Below, in pieces: positions 1-8,085 of a stretch of 64,000 nucleotides of DNA. Each line of letters begins with the position of its first letter. The stretch's first letter is position 1. A program made the translations under genes and the position numbers. The notes beneath the pieces were generated by a model. It was not told the DNA's origin and did no database searches. It worked only from the letters and a program-made list of their open reading frames with translations. Origin of the DNA: Pseudoduganella albidiflava (GTDB lineage Bacteria; Pseudomonadota; Gammaproteobacteria; Burkholderiales; Burkholderiaceae_D); the NCBI RefSeq assembly GCF_004322755.1, contig NZ_CP036401.1, positions 6,634,001-6,698,000 of the forward strand. The letters are read 5' to 3'.

Positions 1-547
1 TGGCAGTTAACGGCGCCAGTTGAATGATCCCGTCGGAAAATTTTGACGCAAGGTACAAGACTCGTTTGTCTTTTACGACACGGCGGGCACCGTCTACAAT
101 CAATGCCATACCGACGAATAAAAGGGTCCCACCGGCGAAAATATCGGTTAACGCAGGATGCGGCGTCAGCAGTTTTTCTGCTATATCTCCTGCGCCGTAG
201 CCAGCTGCTCCGAGAATTACCATCCCACCGGTAGCGAGGGCAATTGCTGGTATCCCAAACGTGAAGGCTCCCGCAACGCCAATAGATCCAAGAATAGCCG
301 CACCAACTCCCCCAACACCTGCGCCAATCGCCGCGCCCATCAATCCACCGTTGGAAAGTTCTGTCGCTACCACCTCGTTTCCAAAGTGAATGTGTCCAGC
401 TTGCACTCCCCATGCGACGATCGCCACCCCCAATGCCATTTCTGCTATCCCGACCTCAGCCTGGTGTTTAGAGCTCCATTCCGAGCAATGTGCGAACAGC
501 TTTTCAAAGCCACGTTTGCCACTGTCGTCTAGTGAGATTTCCTTCAT
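1..547 (-). CDS. Glycine-rich hydrophobic membrane protein, partial (C-terminus off the left edge)
   Basis: Reading the minus strand from 547 gives an uninterrupted frame to the window edge (about 182 codons), starting MKEISLDDSG. An in-frame ATG six bases earlier (553) is possible, but GGAG at 554-557 is better spaced for 547. A charged N-terminus of about 35 residues is followed by a long Gly/Ala-rich hydrophobic stretch with GxxxG-type repeats (GGLMGAAIGAGVGGVGAAIL), then a second hydrophobic segment (TLLFVGMALIVDGARR) and a basic tail. This resembles glycine-zipper membrane proteins, including some toxin or effector-associated ones, but I recognise no named family. Base composition is visibly less GC-rich than the core genes to the right, and neighbours are pseudogenes, which fits horizontally acquired DNA. 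Function unknown. Confidence 0.7.
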   Translation of the reverse strand, partial: MKEISLDDSGKRGFEKLFAHCSEWSSKHQAEVGIAEMALGVAIVAWGVQAGHIHFGNEVVATELSNGGLMGAAIGAGVGGVGAAILGSIGVAGAFTFGIPAIALATGGMVILGAAGYGAGDIAEKLLTPHPALTDIFAGGTLLFVGMALIVDGARRVVKDKRVLYLASKFSDGIIQLAPLTA

Positions 548-661
548 ATTCATTCTCCGAAAACTGTATTTATTATCCAATCGCTTGTTCCGGAACGTCC
601 ACCGTAATACCGCGAGCATTAGGCGCTCTTGCAAGCGTGGCGGTGGCGTACTAAGGCTGCT

Positions 662-1026
662 TTATGCCCATTTGGCACACAGCGATTTCGCCTGTTACAT
701 CACCATTTCCACGGTTTCAGCCTGCTTTACTGGCGTGTACTTACGCAAAATGCGTTGGACCAGAAGCCGCAGCTTGGCTCGTACGCTATCACGCACGGCC
801 CATTCCACGCTAACATTTTGGCGTAAGCTCGTTGCCAGTTCATGGGCGATCTTTTCAGCGTTTCGTCGTCTAGTTCTCGCACAGACTCTTCATTGTTAGC
901 CAGCGCGTCGTAAAACGCCACCTCATCGGCGTTGAGATCAAGTCAAGCTCGGCGCTCGACTGCCTGCTTGAATCTTTTCGCCATAGCGATCAGCTCTTCC
1001 ATCACCTGTGCGGTTTCAATCGAGCG
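662..1026 (-). pseudogene. Remnant of a type I restriction enzyme HsdR C-terminus (DUF3387-like)
   Basis: Read on the minus strand with lesions repaired, this encodes a peptide containing RSIETAQVMEELIAMAKRF, then DEVAFYDALANNEESVREL, then VEWAVRDSVRAKLRLLVQ and a terminal CAKWA before a stop at 662-664. That series is the C-terminal helical region (DUF3387) of type I restriction subunit R. The frame is broken three times: TGA at 943-945, a one-base loss in an A-run at about 852-855 (LKK-I becomes LKR-S), and TAA at 695-697. Everything upstream of the C-terminal part, including the nuclease and helicase domains, is missing; the homology ends exactly where IS66 sequence starts at 1027. No hsdM or hsdS is visible. 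It is a dead fragment. Confidence 0.8.
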
Positions 1027-1231
1027 GTCGAAAACGTGATACGGCCCATCGCGATCGGCACGAAGAACTGGCTTTTTGGTGCTCGCAACGTGCCGGGCGC
1101 CGTGCTGCTGCCATCCAAAGCCTGCTTGCCACGGCCAAGCTCAATGGGCTCGATCCTGCCCGCTGGCTGACCGACAGGCCCAACTACTGACTTGCCCGAA
1201 CAGCAAGATCGACTTGCTGTTCCCCTTATGA
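1027..1231 (+). pseudogene. IS66 transposase TnpC, C-terminal fragment
   Basis: Three frames together give the typical IS66 TnpC ending: VENVIRPIAIGTKNWLF, then RAGRRAAAIQSLLATAKLNG with LDPARWLTD, then CPNSKIDLLFPL and TGA at 1229-1231. The parts are separated by at least two frameshifts (around 1080 and 1175). The DDE catalytic core lies upstream in intact homologues and is missing. The peptide is non-functional and only marks a past IS66 insertion in the accessory segment. Confidence 0.8.
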
Positions 1232-1282
1232 ACTGTACGCAGGACTGAGCTGCTGCGGAACGTGGTGTCGCCGGACGCTTAC
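1027..1282 (+). mobile_element. IS66-family element, right-end remnant
   Basis: The segment carries the 3' end of an IS66 TnpC transposase gene and, about 50 bp beyond its stop, a terminal sequence ending ...CCGGACGCTTAC at 1282. Reversed this reads GTAAGCGTCCGG, and IS66-family inverted repeats begin with GTAA. The left end, tnpA, tnpB and most of tnpC are absent: the element is cut at 1027 and abuts the hsdR fragment. It cannot move by itself. The right end is assigned by resemblance to the family, not by a match to a partner repeat, because the left repeat is gone. Confidence 0.75.
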
Positions 1283-1844
1283 GAAGATGATGTATGAGTG
1301 TGATATGGGGTGATGCCTTACTTGGCAGGTATCCGTCAGCCCTATGCCAAGATCTGCCGGAACAAAGCGCAGTGTTCTCCATGGCCGTATCGAGGGTAGG
1401 CGCTGCGCGCACACCAATGGTGATCTCCAACACGGCCAACAACAACCCTCCGAGCGATATGCACGGTCAGTAGGAGCGGGCCCGATGCGAGCGGCGAGGT
1501 TTGTACTCGGTCCGTCGCTATGCAACTGCCCCTACGTTTAGTCGTGGCGAGTTGGGTGCGGGCCTGAGCGATCCTAACCGAAACAGGTAGCCTGTCAAGT
1601 GGCAGCGTGGTCGTCTGCCGACTAACGCAGCCGACTTGCTCAACTGGTGGATCGACGTAACAGTGATGGGGCTGGGGGAGTTGGTTGCGCATCTGGCCGT
1701 AGAGGCGCAGTTGATGCAAGAGCTGGCTACCAATTACTCCAGGGGTTAGCTCGGCTGCGGGGCACCGGTACCGGCCACCTGCAATGGGCAAATCGCGGGC
1801 CGCAGGAAAAACCTACACAGTGCCTACATGGCGCCCAGATAGCA
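1283..1844. other. Decayed accessory DNA between the IS66 end and the tRNA terminator
   Basis: About 560 bases without a convincing intact gene. Frames on both strands are short and have no matching Shine-Dalgarno sequence. The only stretch with protein-like composition is the interrupted frame at 1474-1749, described separately. The first bases after the IS66 terminal repeat (1283-1290) would be its target duplication, but the partner copy is lost. Most likely a worn island edge next to the tRNA gene. Confidence 0.5.
1474..1749 (+). pseudogene. Possible degenerate gene of unknown family
   Basis: One plus-strand frame from 1474 to a TAG at 1747-1749 encodes a protein-like peptide: RRYATAPTFSRGELGAGLSD, then PVKWQRGRLPTNAADLLNWW, then IDVTVMGLGELVAHLAVEA and a short tail. 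It is interrupted by one TAG at 1588-1590, and no start codon with a ribosome site is seen. The amphipathic alpha-helical C-terminal half is unlike random translation of neighbouring frames. I do not recognise the family. It may be the tail of a mobile-element gene; confidence that it was ever coding is modest. Confidence 0.3.
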
Positions 1845-1870
1845 AAAAGCCCAACCGTAAAGGCTGGGCT
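1845..1870 (-). terminator. Rho-independent terminator downstream of tRNA-Thr
   Basis: On the minus strand AGCCCAGCC-TTTAC-GGTTGGGCT forms a nine-pair stem (one G-T pair) with a five-base loop, followed by TTTTTGCT. It lies 17 bases past the tRNA 3' end and is correctly oriented for it. Confidence 0.8.
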
Positions 1871-1886
1871 AAGTGCTTGATTTTAC

Positions 1887-1962
<76 letters not shown>

Positions 1963-1990
1963 GTGATCTGAACAACAGCGAAATTATACG

Positions 1991-2482
1991 CTATTTGATA
2001 CGCGTCAGGGTGGGCCGGCCGCCCTTCTTGGGTCCGTCGCCGCCGTCGTCCGGGCCATTGTCGTCGGGCTTCGCGGGCACCGGCGTGGGCGCGGAAGACG
2101 GCGACGGTACCGACGACAGCGCCGGTGCGGGCGGTTCCGCCGCGGGTGCGGGCGCCGTGGCGGACTGGCCGAGCACGGGCTCGAACGCCATGCCCTGGCC
2201 GTTCTCGTTGGCGTAGATCGCCATCACATTATTGACGGGGATGAAGATCTCGCGCGACACGCCGCCGAAGCGGGCGTGGAAGCGGATGCTGTCGTTGTCC
2301 ATCTTCAGTCCCGACGTGGCGCCGTAGCTGATGTTCAGCACGATTTCACCCTTCTTCACGTACTCCATCGGCACCGTGGTCGCGGAGTCGACCTTCACCG
2401 CCAGGTAAGGCGTATAGCCGCTGTCCGTGCACCATTCATAGATGGCGCGCAGCATGTAGGGCTTGGTTGAGATTTCTGCCAT
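1991..2482 (-). CDS. sspB: ClpXP protease specificity-enhancing factor SspB
   Basis: SspB is the adaptor that tethers ssrA-tagged stalled-translation products to ClpX for degradation. The 163-residue protein starts MAEISTKPYMLRAIYEWC, the conserved SspB opening; a longer frame with 14 extra residues is open, but the family starts here. The body holds the substrate-binding fold (GEIVLNISYGATSGL, SIRFHARFGG). A Pro/Ala/Ser-rich flexible linker of about 50 residues follows and ends in GRPTLTRIK, the ClpX-binding tail. It is the last gene of petABC-sspAB, 109 bases after sspA. No strong Shine-Dalgarno sequence is seen. Confidence 0.95.
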   Translation of the reverse strand: MAEISTKPYMLRAIYEWCTDSGYTPYLAVKVDSATTVPMEYVKKGEIVLNISYGATSGLKMDNDSIRFHARFGGVSREIFIPVNNVMAIYANENGQGMAFEPVLGQSATAPAPAAEPPAPALSSVPSPSSAPTPVPAKPDDNGPDDGGDGPKKGGRPTLTRIK

Positions 2483-2591
2483 GACTATTCTTGGAAAGCC
2501 GGTGCCGCGCCGACTGGCCGGCACCGGTATTGCATGAGCTTGCGCGACACCGGGCGCGGCGCGGCCGCGAAGGATGCCGCGAAACCGCCTG

Positions 2592-3203
2592 TTACCGGCG
2601 CATCACTTTCTCGGACGGCGTCAGCGCTTCGATGTAGGCCGGGCGCGAGAAGATGCGCTCGGCATACTTCATCAGCGGCGCCGCCGTCTTCGAAAGTTCG
2701 ATGCCGTAGTGATCCAGGCGCCACAGCAGCGGGGCCACGGCCACGTCGAGCATCGAGAACTCGTCGCCAAGCATGTACTTGTTCTTCAGGAACAGCGGTG
2801 CCAGCGTGGTCAGGCGGTCGCGGATCTCGGCGCGGGCCTTGTCGTGGCTCTTGTCGTTCGTCTTGTTGCGCTCGCTTTCCAGCGTGTGCACGTGGACGAA
2901 CAGTTCCTTCTCGAAGTTGAACAGCATCAGGCGGGCACGCGCGCGCATCAGCGGGTCGGCCGGCATCAGCTGCGGGTGCGGGAAGCGCTCGTCGATATAC
3001 TCGTTGATGATGTTCGATTCATACAGGATCAACTCACGTTCGACGAGGATCGGTACCTGGCCATACGGGTTCATCGTCGAAATGTCTTCCGGCTTGTTGA
3101 ACAGGTCGACGTCGCGCACTTCGAAATCCATGCCTTTTTCAAACAGGACCAGGCGGCAGCGCTGGGAAAATGGGCAGGTGGTGCCCGAGTAGAGAACCAT
3201 CAT
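2592..3203 (-). CDS. sspA: Stringent starvation protein A (glutathione S-transferase fold)
   Basis: SspA is a GST-fold protein that binds RNA polymerase and adjusts transcription under starvation and acid stress. The 203-residue product opens MMVLYSGTTCPFSQRCRLVL, with an N-terminal thioredoxin-like domain (NPYGQVPILVER, with the cis-proline loop) and an alpha-helical C-terminal domain. Start 3203 is backed by AAGGA at 3214-3218; the second Met is possible. It lies between petC and sspB, the standard Burkholderiales arrangement, which links the bc1 complex and starvation functions only through co-transcription. Confidence 0.95.
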   Translation of the reverse strand: MMVLYSGTTCPFSQRCRLVLFEKGMDFEVRDVDLFNKPEDISTMNPYGQVPILVERELILYESNIINEYIDERFPHPQLMPADPLMRARARLMLFNFEKELFVHVHTLESERNKTNDKSHDKARAEIRDRLTTLAPLFLKNKYMLGDEFSMLDVAVAPLLWRLDHYGIELSKTAAPLMKYAERIFSRPAYIEALTPSEKVMRR

Positions 3204-3332
3204 GTTGGTAGTTCCTTAAGAAAACAAAGGGGGCGAGACCGCGAACGGTTCACCCCAGTTGGCCGCGCGGCATGGTGTGCGCGCGGAGCAAAAACGAGAC
3301 CTTACCAAAATCGGCAAGCAGAAATCAAATTT

Positions 3333-4115
3333 TTATTTGACTTCTTTCCAATACGTGGCATTTAACCGCCAGGCCAGGAAGGCAAAGACGGACAGGAACA
3401 GCAGCACGGCCACGCCCAGCCGCTTGCGGGTCTGCGCGGCCGGTTCCGCCATCCATTCCATGTAACCGACCAGGTCGGCCACGGCGGTGTCGAACTCGAG
3501 CTGGCTCATGGTGCCGGGTGTCAGCTGCTGGAAGCCGGCGAACTTGTGGACCGTCTTGGCGGGATCGTGCGGATCCTTTTCATCCACCCATTTCGCCGCC
3601 TGGACTCCCTGCAGTTGCCACAGCACGTGCGGCATCGCCACGTTCGGGATCACCAGGTTATTGAAACCGGTCGGCCGGGTATCGTCCTTGTAGAAGGTGC
3701 GCAGGTAGGTGTACAGGTAGTCGCCGCCGGACCCTGCCGGGCCGGATTTCGCCCGCGAAATCACGGAAAGATCGGGCGGCACCACGCCGAACCAGGCCTT
3801 GGCATCCTTGGCCGGCATGGCGGTGGTCATCAGCTCACCCACCTTCTCGCCGGTAAACAGCAGGTTGTTGCGGATCTGGTCTTCCGACAGGCCGATATCG
3901 CGCAGCCGGTTGTACCGCATCGACGACGCATTGTGGCAGTTCAGGCAGTAATTGACGAACAGCTTGGCGCCATTCTGCAGTGCCGCCATGTTCGTCGACC
4001 GGTCCGGCGCCCGGTCCAGCGGGTGGCCGCCCTCGGCCCCGATCGCCAGCGCCGGCAGCAGCGTCACCAGCGAGAAGAAGGTCGAGGCGAAAAACTTCTT
4101 GGTGAAATTCATCAT
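3333..4115 (-). CDS. petC: Ubiquinol-cytochrome c reductase, cytochrome c1 subunit
   Basis: Cytochrome c1 passes electrons from the Rieske centre to a soluble or membrane cytochrome c on the periplasmic face of the bc1 complex. The 260-residue precursor has a signal sequence ending near residue 27 (LPALAIGA), haem-binding CLNCH at 57-61, the likely axial methionine M161 in VAMPHVL, and a C-terminal anchor (VAVLLFLSVFAFLAWRL) before a short basic cytoplasmic tail. It follows petB by 24 bases. Length and motifs are normal for a proteobacterial PetC. Confidence 0.97.
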   Translation of the reverse strand: MMNFTKKFFASTFFSLVTLLPALAIGAEGGHPLDRAPDRSTNMAALQNGAKLFVNYCLNCHNASSMRYNRLRDIGLSEDQIRNNLLFTGEKVGELMTTAMPAKDAKAWFGVVPPDLSVISRAKSGPAGSGGDYLYTYLRTFYKDDTRPTGFNNLVIPNVAMPHVLWQLQGVQAAKWVDEKDPHDPAKTVHKFAGFQQLTPGTMSQLEFDTAVADLVGYMEWMAEPAAQTRKRLGVAVLLFLSVFAFLAWRLNATYWKEVK

Positions 4116-4139
4116 TCGTGTCCTTTGCCAATGGCCGGT

Positions 4140-5552
4140 TCAATGTGCATGGAAGACGACGCGATCGGGAACCTTCTTGAAGGTGCCCATCGTGCTCCAC
4201 CATGGCATCAGCAGGAAGAACGCGAAGTAATACAGCGTTCCCGCCTGCGACACGATTGTCTTGATCACTGAAGGCGGTTGCGTGCCCAGGTAGCCGAGCG
4301 CAACGAACGTGATCGCCAGCAGTGTGTACAGGTACTTGTGCCAGGTCGGACGGTAGCGGATCGATTTCACCGGCGAGTGATCCAGCCATGGCAGGAACGC
4401 CAGGATTACCACCGAAGCGCCGAAGAACACGACACCCCAGAATTTCGCATCGAGCACCTGCGGCAGCATGCCGATGATGACGACGATGGAAATCACGGCG
4501 ATCACGGCCTTGGTGTGGAACGCCAGCTTCGACTTCAGCCACAGGAAGCTTACGTAAGCGGCCACCGCGACCATCATCACCCACATGAAGTCGGCGGTGA
4601 TGGCGCGCAGCACCGAATAGAACGGCGTGAAGTACCAGGTCGGCGCAATGTGCAGCGGCGTCTTCAGCGGGTCGCCCGGCAGGAAGTTGTTGTACTCGAG
4701 GAAGTAGCCGCCCATTTCCGGTGCGAAGAACACCACGGCCGAGAAAATCAGCAGGAAGACCGACACGCCGAACAGGTCGTGCACCGTGTAGTACGGGTGC
4801 GACGGGATCGAGTCGACCGGGTGGCCGTCCGGCCCCAGGTTTTCCTTCACTTCGATGCCGTCCGGGTTCGACGAGCCCACTTCGTGCAGCGCGATCAGGT
4901 GGGCAGCCACCAGGCCCAGCAGCACCAGAGGAATGGCGATCACGTGGAAGGCGAAGAAGCGGTTCAGCGTGGCGTCGGACACCACGTAGTCGCCGCGGAT
5001 CCACAGCGACAGGTCCGGGCCGATCAGCGGAATCGCGCCGAACAGGTTGACGATGACCTGGGCGCCCCAGTACGACATCTGGCCCCACGGCAGCAGGTAG
5101 CCGAAGAAGGCCTCGGCCATCAGGCACAGGAAGATCGCAAAGCCGAACAGCCAGATCAGCTCGCGCGGCTTGCGGTAGGAACCGTACAGCAACGCGCGCG
5201 TCATGTGCAGGTAGACGACGATGAAGAAGGCCGAGGCGCCGGTGGAGTGCATGTAGCGCACCAGCCAGCCCCACGGCACCTCGCGCATGATGTATTCGAC
5301 CGAGTTGAACGCCAGGTTGGCATCGGGCTTGTAGTGCATCGTGAGGAAAATGCCCGTCACGATCTGCAGCACCAGCACGAACATCGCCAGCGAGCCGAAG
5401 ATGTACCAGTAGTTGAAGTTTTTCGGCGCGTAGTAGCGGCCCCACTGATCGTTCCACAGCTTGGTCAGGGGGAAGCGGTCGTCGACCCAGCCCAGTGCCT
5501 TCTGTGCCGCCGGCGCATCGGCCGGTAGTTTCGTCTCCTTGAACGCGCCCAT
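4140..5552 (-). CDS. petB: Ubiquinol-cytochrome c reductase, cytochrome b subunit
   Basis: Cytochrome b holds the low- and high-potential b haems and both quinone sites of complex III. The 470-residue protein has eight or more hydrophobic segments. Histidine pairs H102/H116 and H203/H218 have the 14- and 15-residue spacing expected of haem ligands. The Qo-site motif that is PEWY in many organisms reads PTWY here (residues 304-307, 4632-4643). The bc1 subunit b and c-terminal extension (residues about 330-470) are present. The start follows the petA stop by one base (TAACATG) with GAGG upstream, so translation is probably coupled. Confidence 0.97.
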   Translation of the reverse strand: MGAFKETKLPADAPAAQKALGWVDDRFPLTKLWNDQWGRYYAPKNFNYWYIFGSLAMFVLVLQIVTGIFLTMHYKPDANLAFNSVEYIMREVPWGWLVRYMHSTGASAFFIVVYLHMTRALLYGSYRKPRELIWLFGFAIFLCLMAEAFFGYLLPWGQMSYWGAQVIVNLFGAIPLIGPDLSLWIRGDYVVSDATLNRFFAFHVIAIPLVLLGLVAAHLIALHEVGSSNPDGIEVKENLGPDGHPVDSIPSHPYYTVHDLFGVSVFLLIFSAVVFFAPEMGGYFLEYNNFLPGDPLKTPLHIAPTWYFTPFYSVLRAITADFMWVMMVAVAAYVSFLWLKSKLAFHTKAVIAVISIVVIIGMLPQVLDAKFWGVVFFGASVVILAFLPWLDHSPVKSIRYRPTWHKYLYTLLAITFVALGYLGTQPPSVIKTIVSQAGTLYYFAFFLLMPWWSTMGTFKKVPDRVVFHAH

Positions 5553-5553
5553 G

Positions 5554-6162
5554 TTATGCCTCGCCTTTCTCGTCTTTGCCGATCAGGATGCGGGTGTCGC
5601 TCAGGTACATGTGGCGTGGCACCACCAGGTTGTCCGGCGCCGGCTTGTTCTTGAATACGCGGCCGGCCAGGTCGAACGTGGAGCCGTGGCAGGGGCAGAA
5701 GAAGCCGCCGTTCCAGTCGTCGGGCAGCGAGGGTTGCGGGCCAGGGGTGAACTTGGTGGAGGGCGAGCAGCCCAGGTGGGTGCAGATGCCGATGGCGACG
5801 AGGTATTCGGCCTTGCGCGCGCGCGCCTCGTTGATGCAGTAGGAAGGGGTGAATTCGTCGGGATTGCGCTCCGAGCCGGGGTCGGCGACCTGGCCATCGG
5901 TCTTCTTCAGCGAAGCGAGCATTTCAGGGGTGCGCCGCAGGATCCATACCGGCTTGCCGCGCCATTCGACGGTGACCATTTCACCGGGCGCCAGGGAAGA
6001 GATATCGACTTCGACCGGCGCGCCCGCGGCCTTGGCGCGCTCGGAAGGTTGAAACGTGCTGACCAAGGCGCCCGCGGTGCCGACGCCGATTACGCCACCC
6101 GCAGCACAGGTGGCCACTAACAGACCTCGCCGGCTGGGATCGACCTGCTTCTCAATGCTCAT
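5554..6162 (-). CDS. petA: Ubiquinol-cytochrome c reductase, Rieske iron-sulfur subunit
   Basis: The Rieske protein takes the first electron from ubiquinol through a 2Fe-2S cluster. At 202 residues it starts MSIEKQVDPSRRGLL; a 15-codon longer frame exists, but GGGG sits just before this ATG and the family begins here. SRRGLL with the following hydrophobic stretch is a Tat-type signal anchor. Cluster-binding boxes are CTHLGC (127-132) and CPCHGS (156-161). It is first in petABC-sspAB and is divergent from mscL across a 228-base gap. Confidence 0.97.
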   Translation of the reverse strand: MSIEKQVDPSRRGLLVATCAAGGVIGVGTAGALVSTFQPSERAKAAGAPVEVDISSLAPGEMVTVEWRGKPVWILRRTPEMLASLKKTDGQVADPGSERNPDEFTPSYCINEARARKAEYLVAIGICTHLGCSPSTKFTPGPQPSLPDDWNGGFFCPCHGSTFDLAGRVFKNKPAPDNLVVPRHMYLSDTRILIGKDEKGEA

Positions 6163-6192
6163 ACAAACCCCAATCTTATAAAAATTCGAATA

Positions 6193-6221
6193 TTTGTAAA
6201 GCGACAACAGACCTATAGCAA
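6193..6221 (-). promoter_or_regulatory. Candidate promoter of petABC-sspAB
   Basis: On the minus strand TTGCTA (6216-6221) is separated by 17 bases from TACAAA (6193-6198), about 30 bases before the petA start. This is a sigma-70-like match only; the region is AT-rich and other pairings are possible. Confidence 0.35.
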
Positions 6222-6324
6222 CACAAAATTATAAGTGAACATAAACACTCATCAAAGCGAAAAGGTTGCAATAGTAAAAATGGTGCCCATGTTGCGGCGC
6301 ACCGTAAACGCCGCTCCAGTCTGC

Positions 6325-6354
6325 TTGGGCAGGGTATTGAAAAGACAGTATGAT
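6325..6354 (+). promoter_or_regulatory. Candidate promoter of mscL
   Basis: TTGGGC (6325-6330) and TATGAT (6349-6354) are 18 bases apart, and 36 bases follow before the mscL start. The -10 box matches the consensus at five of six positions. Confidence 0.45.
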
Positions 6355-6390
6355 CCAGGGATAAACGACTACCACCAGAGGAGGATCGCC

Positions 6391-6816
6391 ATGGGCATGA
6401 TGCAGGAATTCAAACAGTTTGCGATGCGGGGTAACGTGATCGACCTGGCGGTGGGCGTGATCATCGGCGCCGCGTTCAGCAAGATCGTCGATTCCCTCGT
6501 GCAAGACATCATCATGCCGCCCATCGGCAAGCTGATCGGCGGGCTGGATTTCGCCAATTACTATGTCGCGCTGAACAACCAGGACCCGAGCCTGCCGCTG
6601 GCCGAGGCCAAGAAGCTGGGCGCGGTCCTCGCCTACGGGAATTTCCTCACCATCCTGTTAAACTTCCTCATCCTGGCGTTCGTGATCTTCCAGATGGTGC
6701 GGCTGGTGCATAAAGCCCGCCAGCGGCTGGAGGAACCCAGCAAGCCGTCCGAGCCGGCGCCACCGGCGGAAGATGTGCTGCTGCTGCGCGAAATCCGCGA
6801 CGCCCTGAAAAAATAA
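6391..6816 (+). CDS. mscL: Large-conductance mechanosensitive channel MscL
   Basis: MscL is a homopentameric inner-membrane pore that opens under membrane tension to release solutes on osmotic downshock. The 141-residue protein starts [20 protein letters not shown] after a strong GAGGAGG site; the frame is open upstream but this is the family start. TM1 carries [17 protein letters not shown], the conserved gate helix, and TM2 is [16 protein letters not shown]. The cytoplasmic C-terminal helix ([13 protein letters not shown]) is standard. The Pro/Glu-rich linker before it is normal. The next gene starts 36 bases later and may be co-transcribed. Confidence 0.97.
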   Translation: MGMMQEFKQFAMRGNVIDLAVGVIIGAAFSKIVDSLVQDIIMPPIGKLIGGLDFANYYVALNNQDPSLPLAEAKKLGAVLAYGNFLTILLNFLILAFVIFQMVRLVHKARQRLEEPSKPSEPAPPAEDVLLLREIRDALKK

Positions 6817-6852
6817 CCGAGCGGCTGCGAGCCGCCATCCTGTAGGAACGCC

Positions 6853-8016
6853 ATGCAACGACTGTGGTTATTGTTTGCGCAAGCGGTGACCATCGTGCTG
6901 GCACTGTATTTCGTTTATTCCGCGATGCGGCCGGACTGGCCCATCGCGCGCTCGGGCACGGTGCAACAGCTGGGCACACCGGCCCAGCCGGCTTCGGCCA
7001 CCATCGCCGCGCCGGCCCCCACGCCGAACTCCTTCCGCACCGCCGCCGGCCGCGCCATGCCGGCCGTCGTCAACATCCTCACCTCGAAGGCGATGCCGGA
7101 CAAGCACCCGCTGCTGCGCGATCCGTACTTCAAGCGTTTCTTCGGCGACCGCGGCAACGACAACGAGGAAGAAGAGGATGATCCGAACAGCCTGGGCTCC
7201 GGCGTGATCGTCAGCCCGGACGGCTACATCCTGACCAATTACCACGTGGTGGAAGCGGCGGACGAGATCGAGGTGGTGCTGGCGGATGGCCGCAAGTCGT
7301 CCGCGAAGCTGGTGGGCACGGATCCCGAAACCGACCTGGCCGTCATCAAGATCGAGCTGAAGCAGCTGCCGGCGATCATCCTCGGCAATGTGGATAGCGC
7401 CAAGGTGGGCGACGTGGTGCTGGCGATCGGCAATCCGTTCGGCGTGGGCCAGACCGTGACGATGGGAATCATCTCTGCGCTCGGCCGCAACAACCTGCAC
7501 ATCAACCATTTCGAGAACTTCATCCAGACCGATGCGGCGATCAATTTCGGCAACTCGGGGGGCGCGCTGATCGACACCAACGGCAACCTGCTCGGCATCA
7601 ATTCGGCGATCTATTCGCAAACGGGCGGCTCGGTGGGCATCGGCTTCGCGATCCCCGTCAGCACCGCCAAAACGGTGATGGAATCGATCATCAAGAGCGG
7701 CCACGTGGTGCGCGGCTGGATCGGCGTCGAATCGCAGGAGATCACGCCGGAGCTGGCGGAAAGCTTTGGTTTGCAGCGCGAAAGCGGGGCGATCATCGCC
7801 GGCGTGGTGCGCAATGGCCCGGCCGACAAGGCCGGCATGAAACCGGGCGACATCCTGCTCTCTGTCGACGGCAAGCCGGTGCGCGACACCAACGAGATGC
7901 TGAACCTGATTGCCCAGCTGCAGCCGGGCGGCAAGGCCACCATGCGCGTGTTGCGCAAGAATCGCGAATCGGACCTTGCCATTACCGTCGGCAAGCGGCC
8001 AGTGCCGAAGAAATAA
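6853..8016 (+). CDS. DegS/AlgW-like trypsin-type serine protease with one PDZ domain
   Basis: A periplasmic, membrane-anchored HtrA-family protease of 387 residues. An uncleaved N-terminal anchor (LWLLFAQAVTIVLALYFVYS) precedes the protease domain with triad H131 (TNYHVV), D161 (ETDLAV) and S235 (GNSGGAL), then one PDZ domain (about 270-380: KAGMKPGDILLSVDGKPV). An acidic insert (NDNEEEEDD, 102-110) lies before the protease core. One PDZ plus an anchor is the DegS/AlgW layout, which senses misfolded outer-membrane proteins and cuts an anti-sigma factor; DegP/DegQ have two PDZ domains and are soluble. No anti-sigma gene is nearby, so the substrate is inferred. GTAGGAACGCC precedes the start. 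Confidence 0.92.
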   Translation: MQRLWLLFAQAVTIVLALYFVYSAMRPDWPIARSGTVQQLGTPAQPASATIAAPAPTPNSFRTAAGRAMPAVVNILTSKAMPDKHPLLRDPYFKRFFGDRGNDNEEEEDDPNSLGSGVIVSPDGYILTNYHVVEAADEIEVVLADGRKSSAKLVGTDPETDLAVIKIELKQLPAIILGNVDSAKVGDVVLAIGNPFGVGQTVTMGIISALGRNNLHINHFENFIQTDAAINFGNSGGALIDTNGNLLGINSAIYSQTGGSVGIGFAIPVSTAKTVMESIIKSGHVVRGWIGVESQEITPELAESFGLQRESGAIIAGVVRNGPADKAGMKPGDILLSVDGKPVRDTNEMLNLIAQLQPGGKATMRVLRKNRESDLAITVGKRPVPKK

Positions 8017-8019
8017 GCG

Positions 8020-8067
8020 AGGCAACAAGCAAGGCAACAAGCAACGCAACAAGCAAAGCAACAAGCG
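8020..8067. repeat. Four tandem 12-bp units after the protease gene
   Basis: Units AGGCAACAAGCA, AGGCAACAAGCA, ACGCAACAAGCA and AAGCAACAAGCG run head to tail between the protease stop and the next ribosome site. The first two are identical. No protein is encoded; it looks like slippage-generated spacer DNA. Confidence 0.9.
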
Positions 8068-8085
8068 AAAGATAAAGAGAACCCG

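Noticed and set aside
1342..1791. 149-codon minus-strand frame in the accessory segment
   Set aside because: No ribosome site, no recognisable motif, and it is antisense to the more protein-like interrupted plus frame.
3835..5457. 540-codon frame overlapping petB and petC
   Set aside because: Out-of-frame reading of the two cytochrome genes, which have clear haem motifs.
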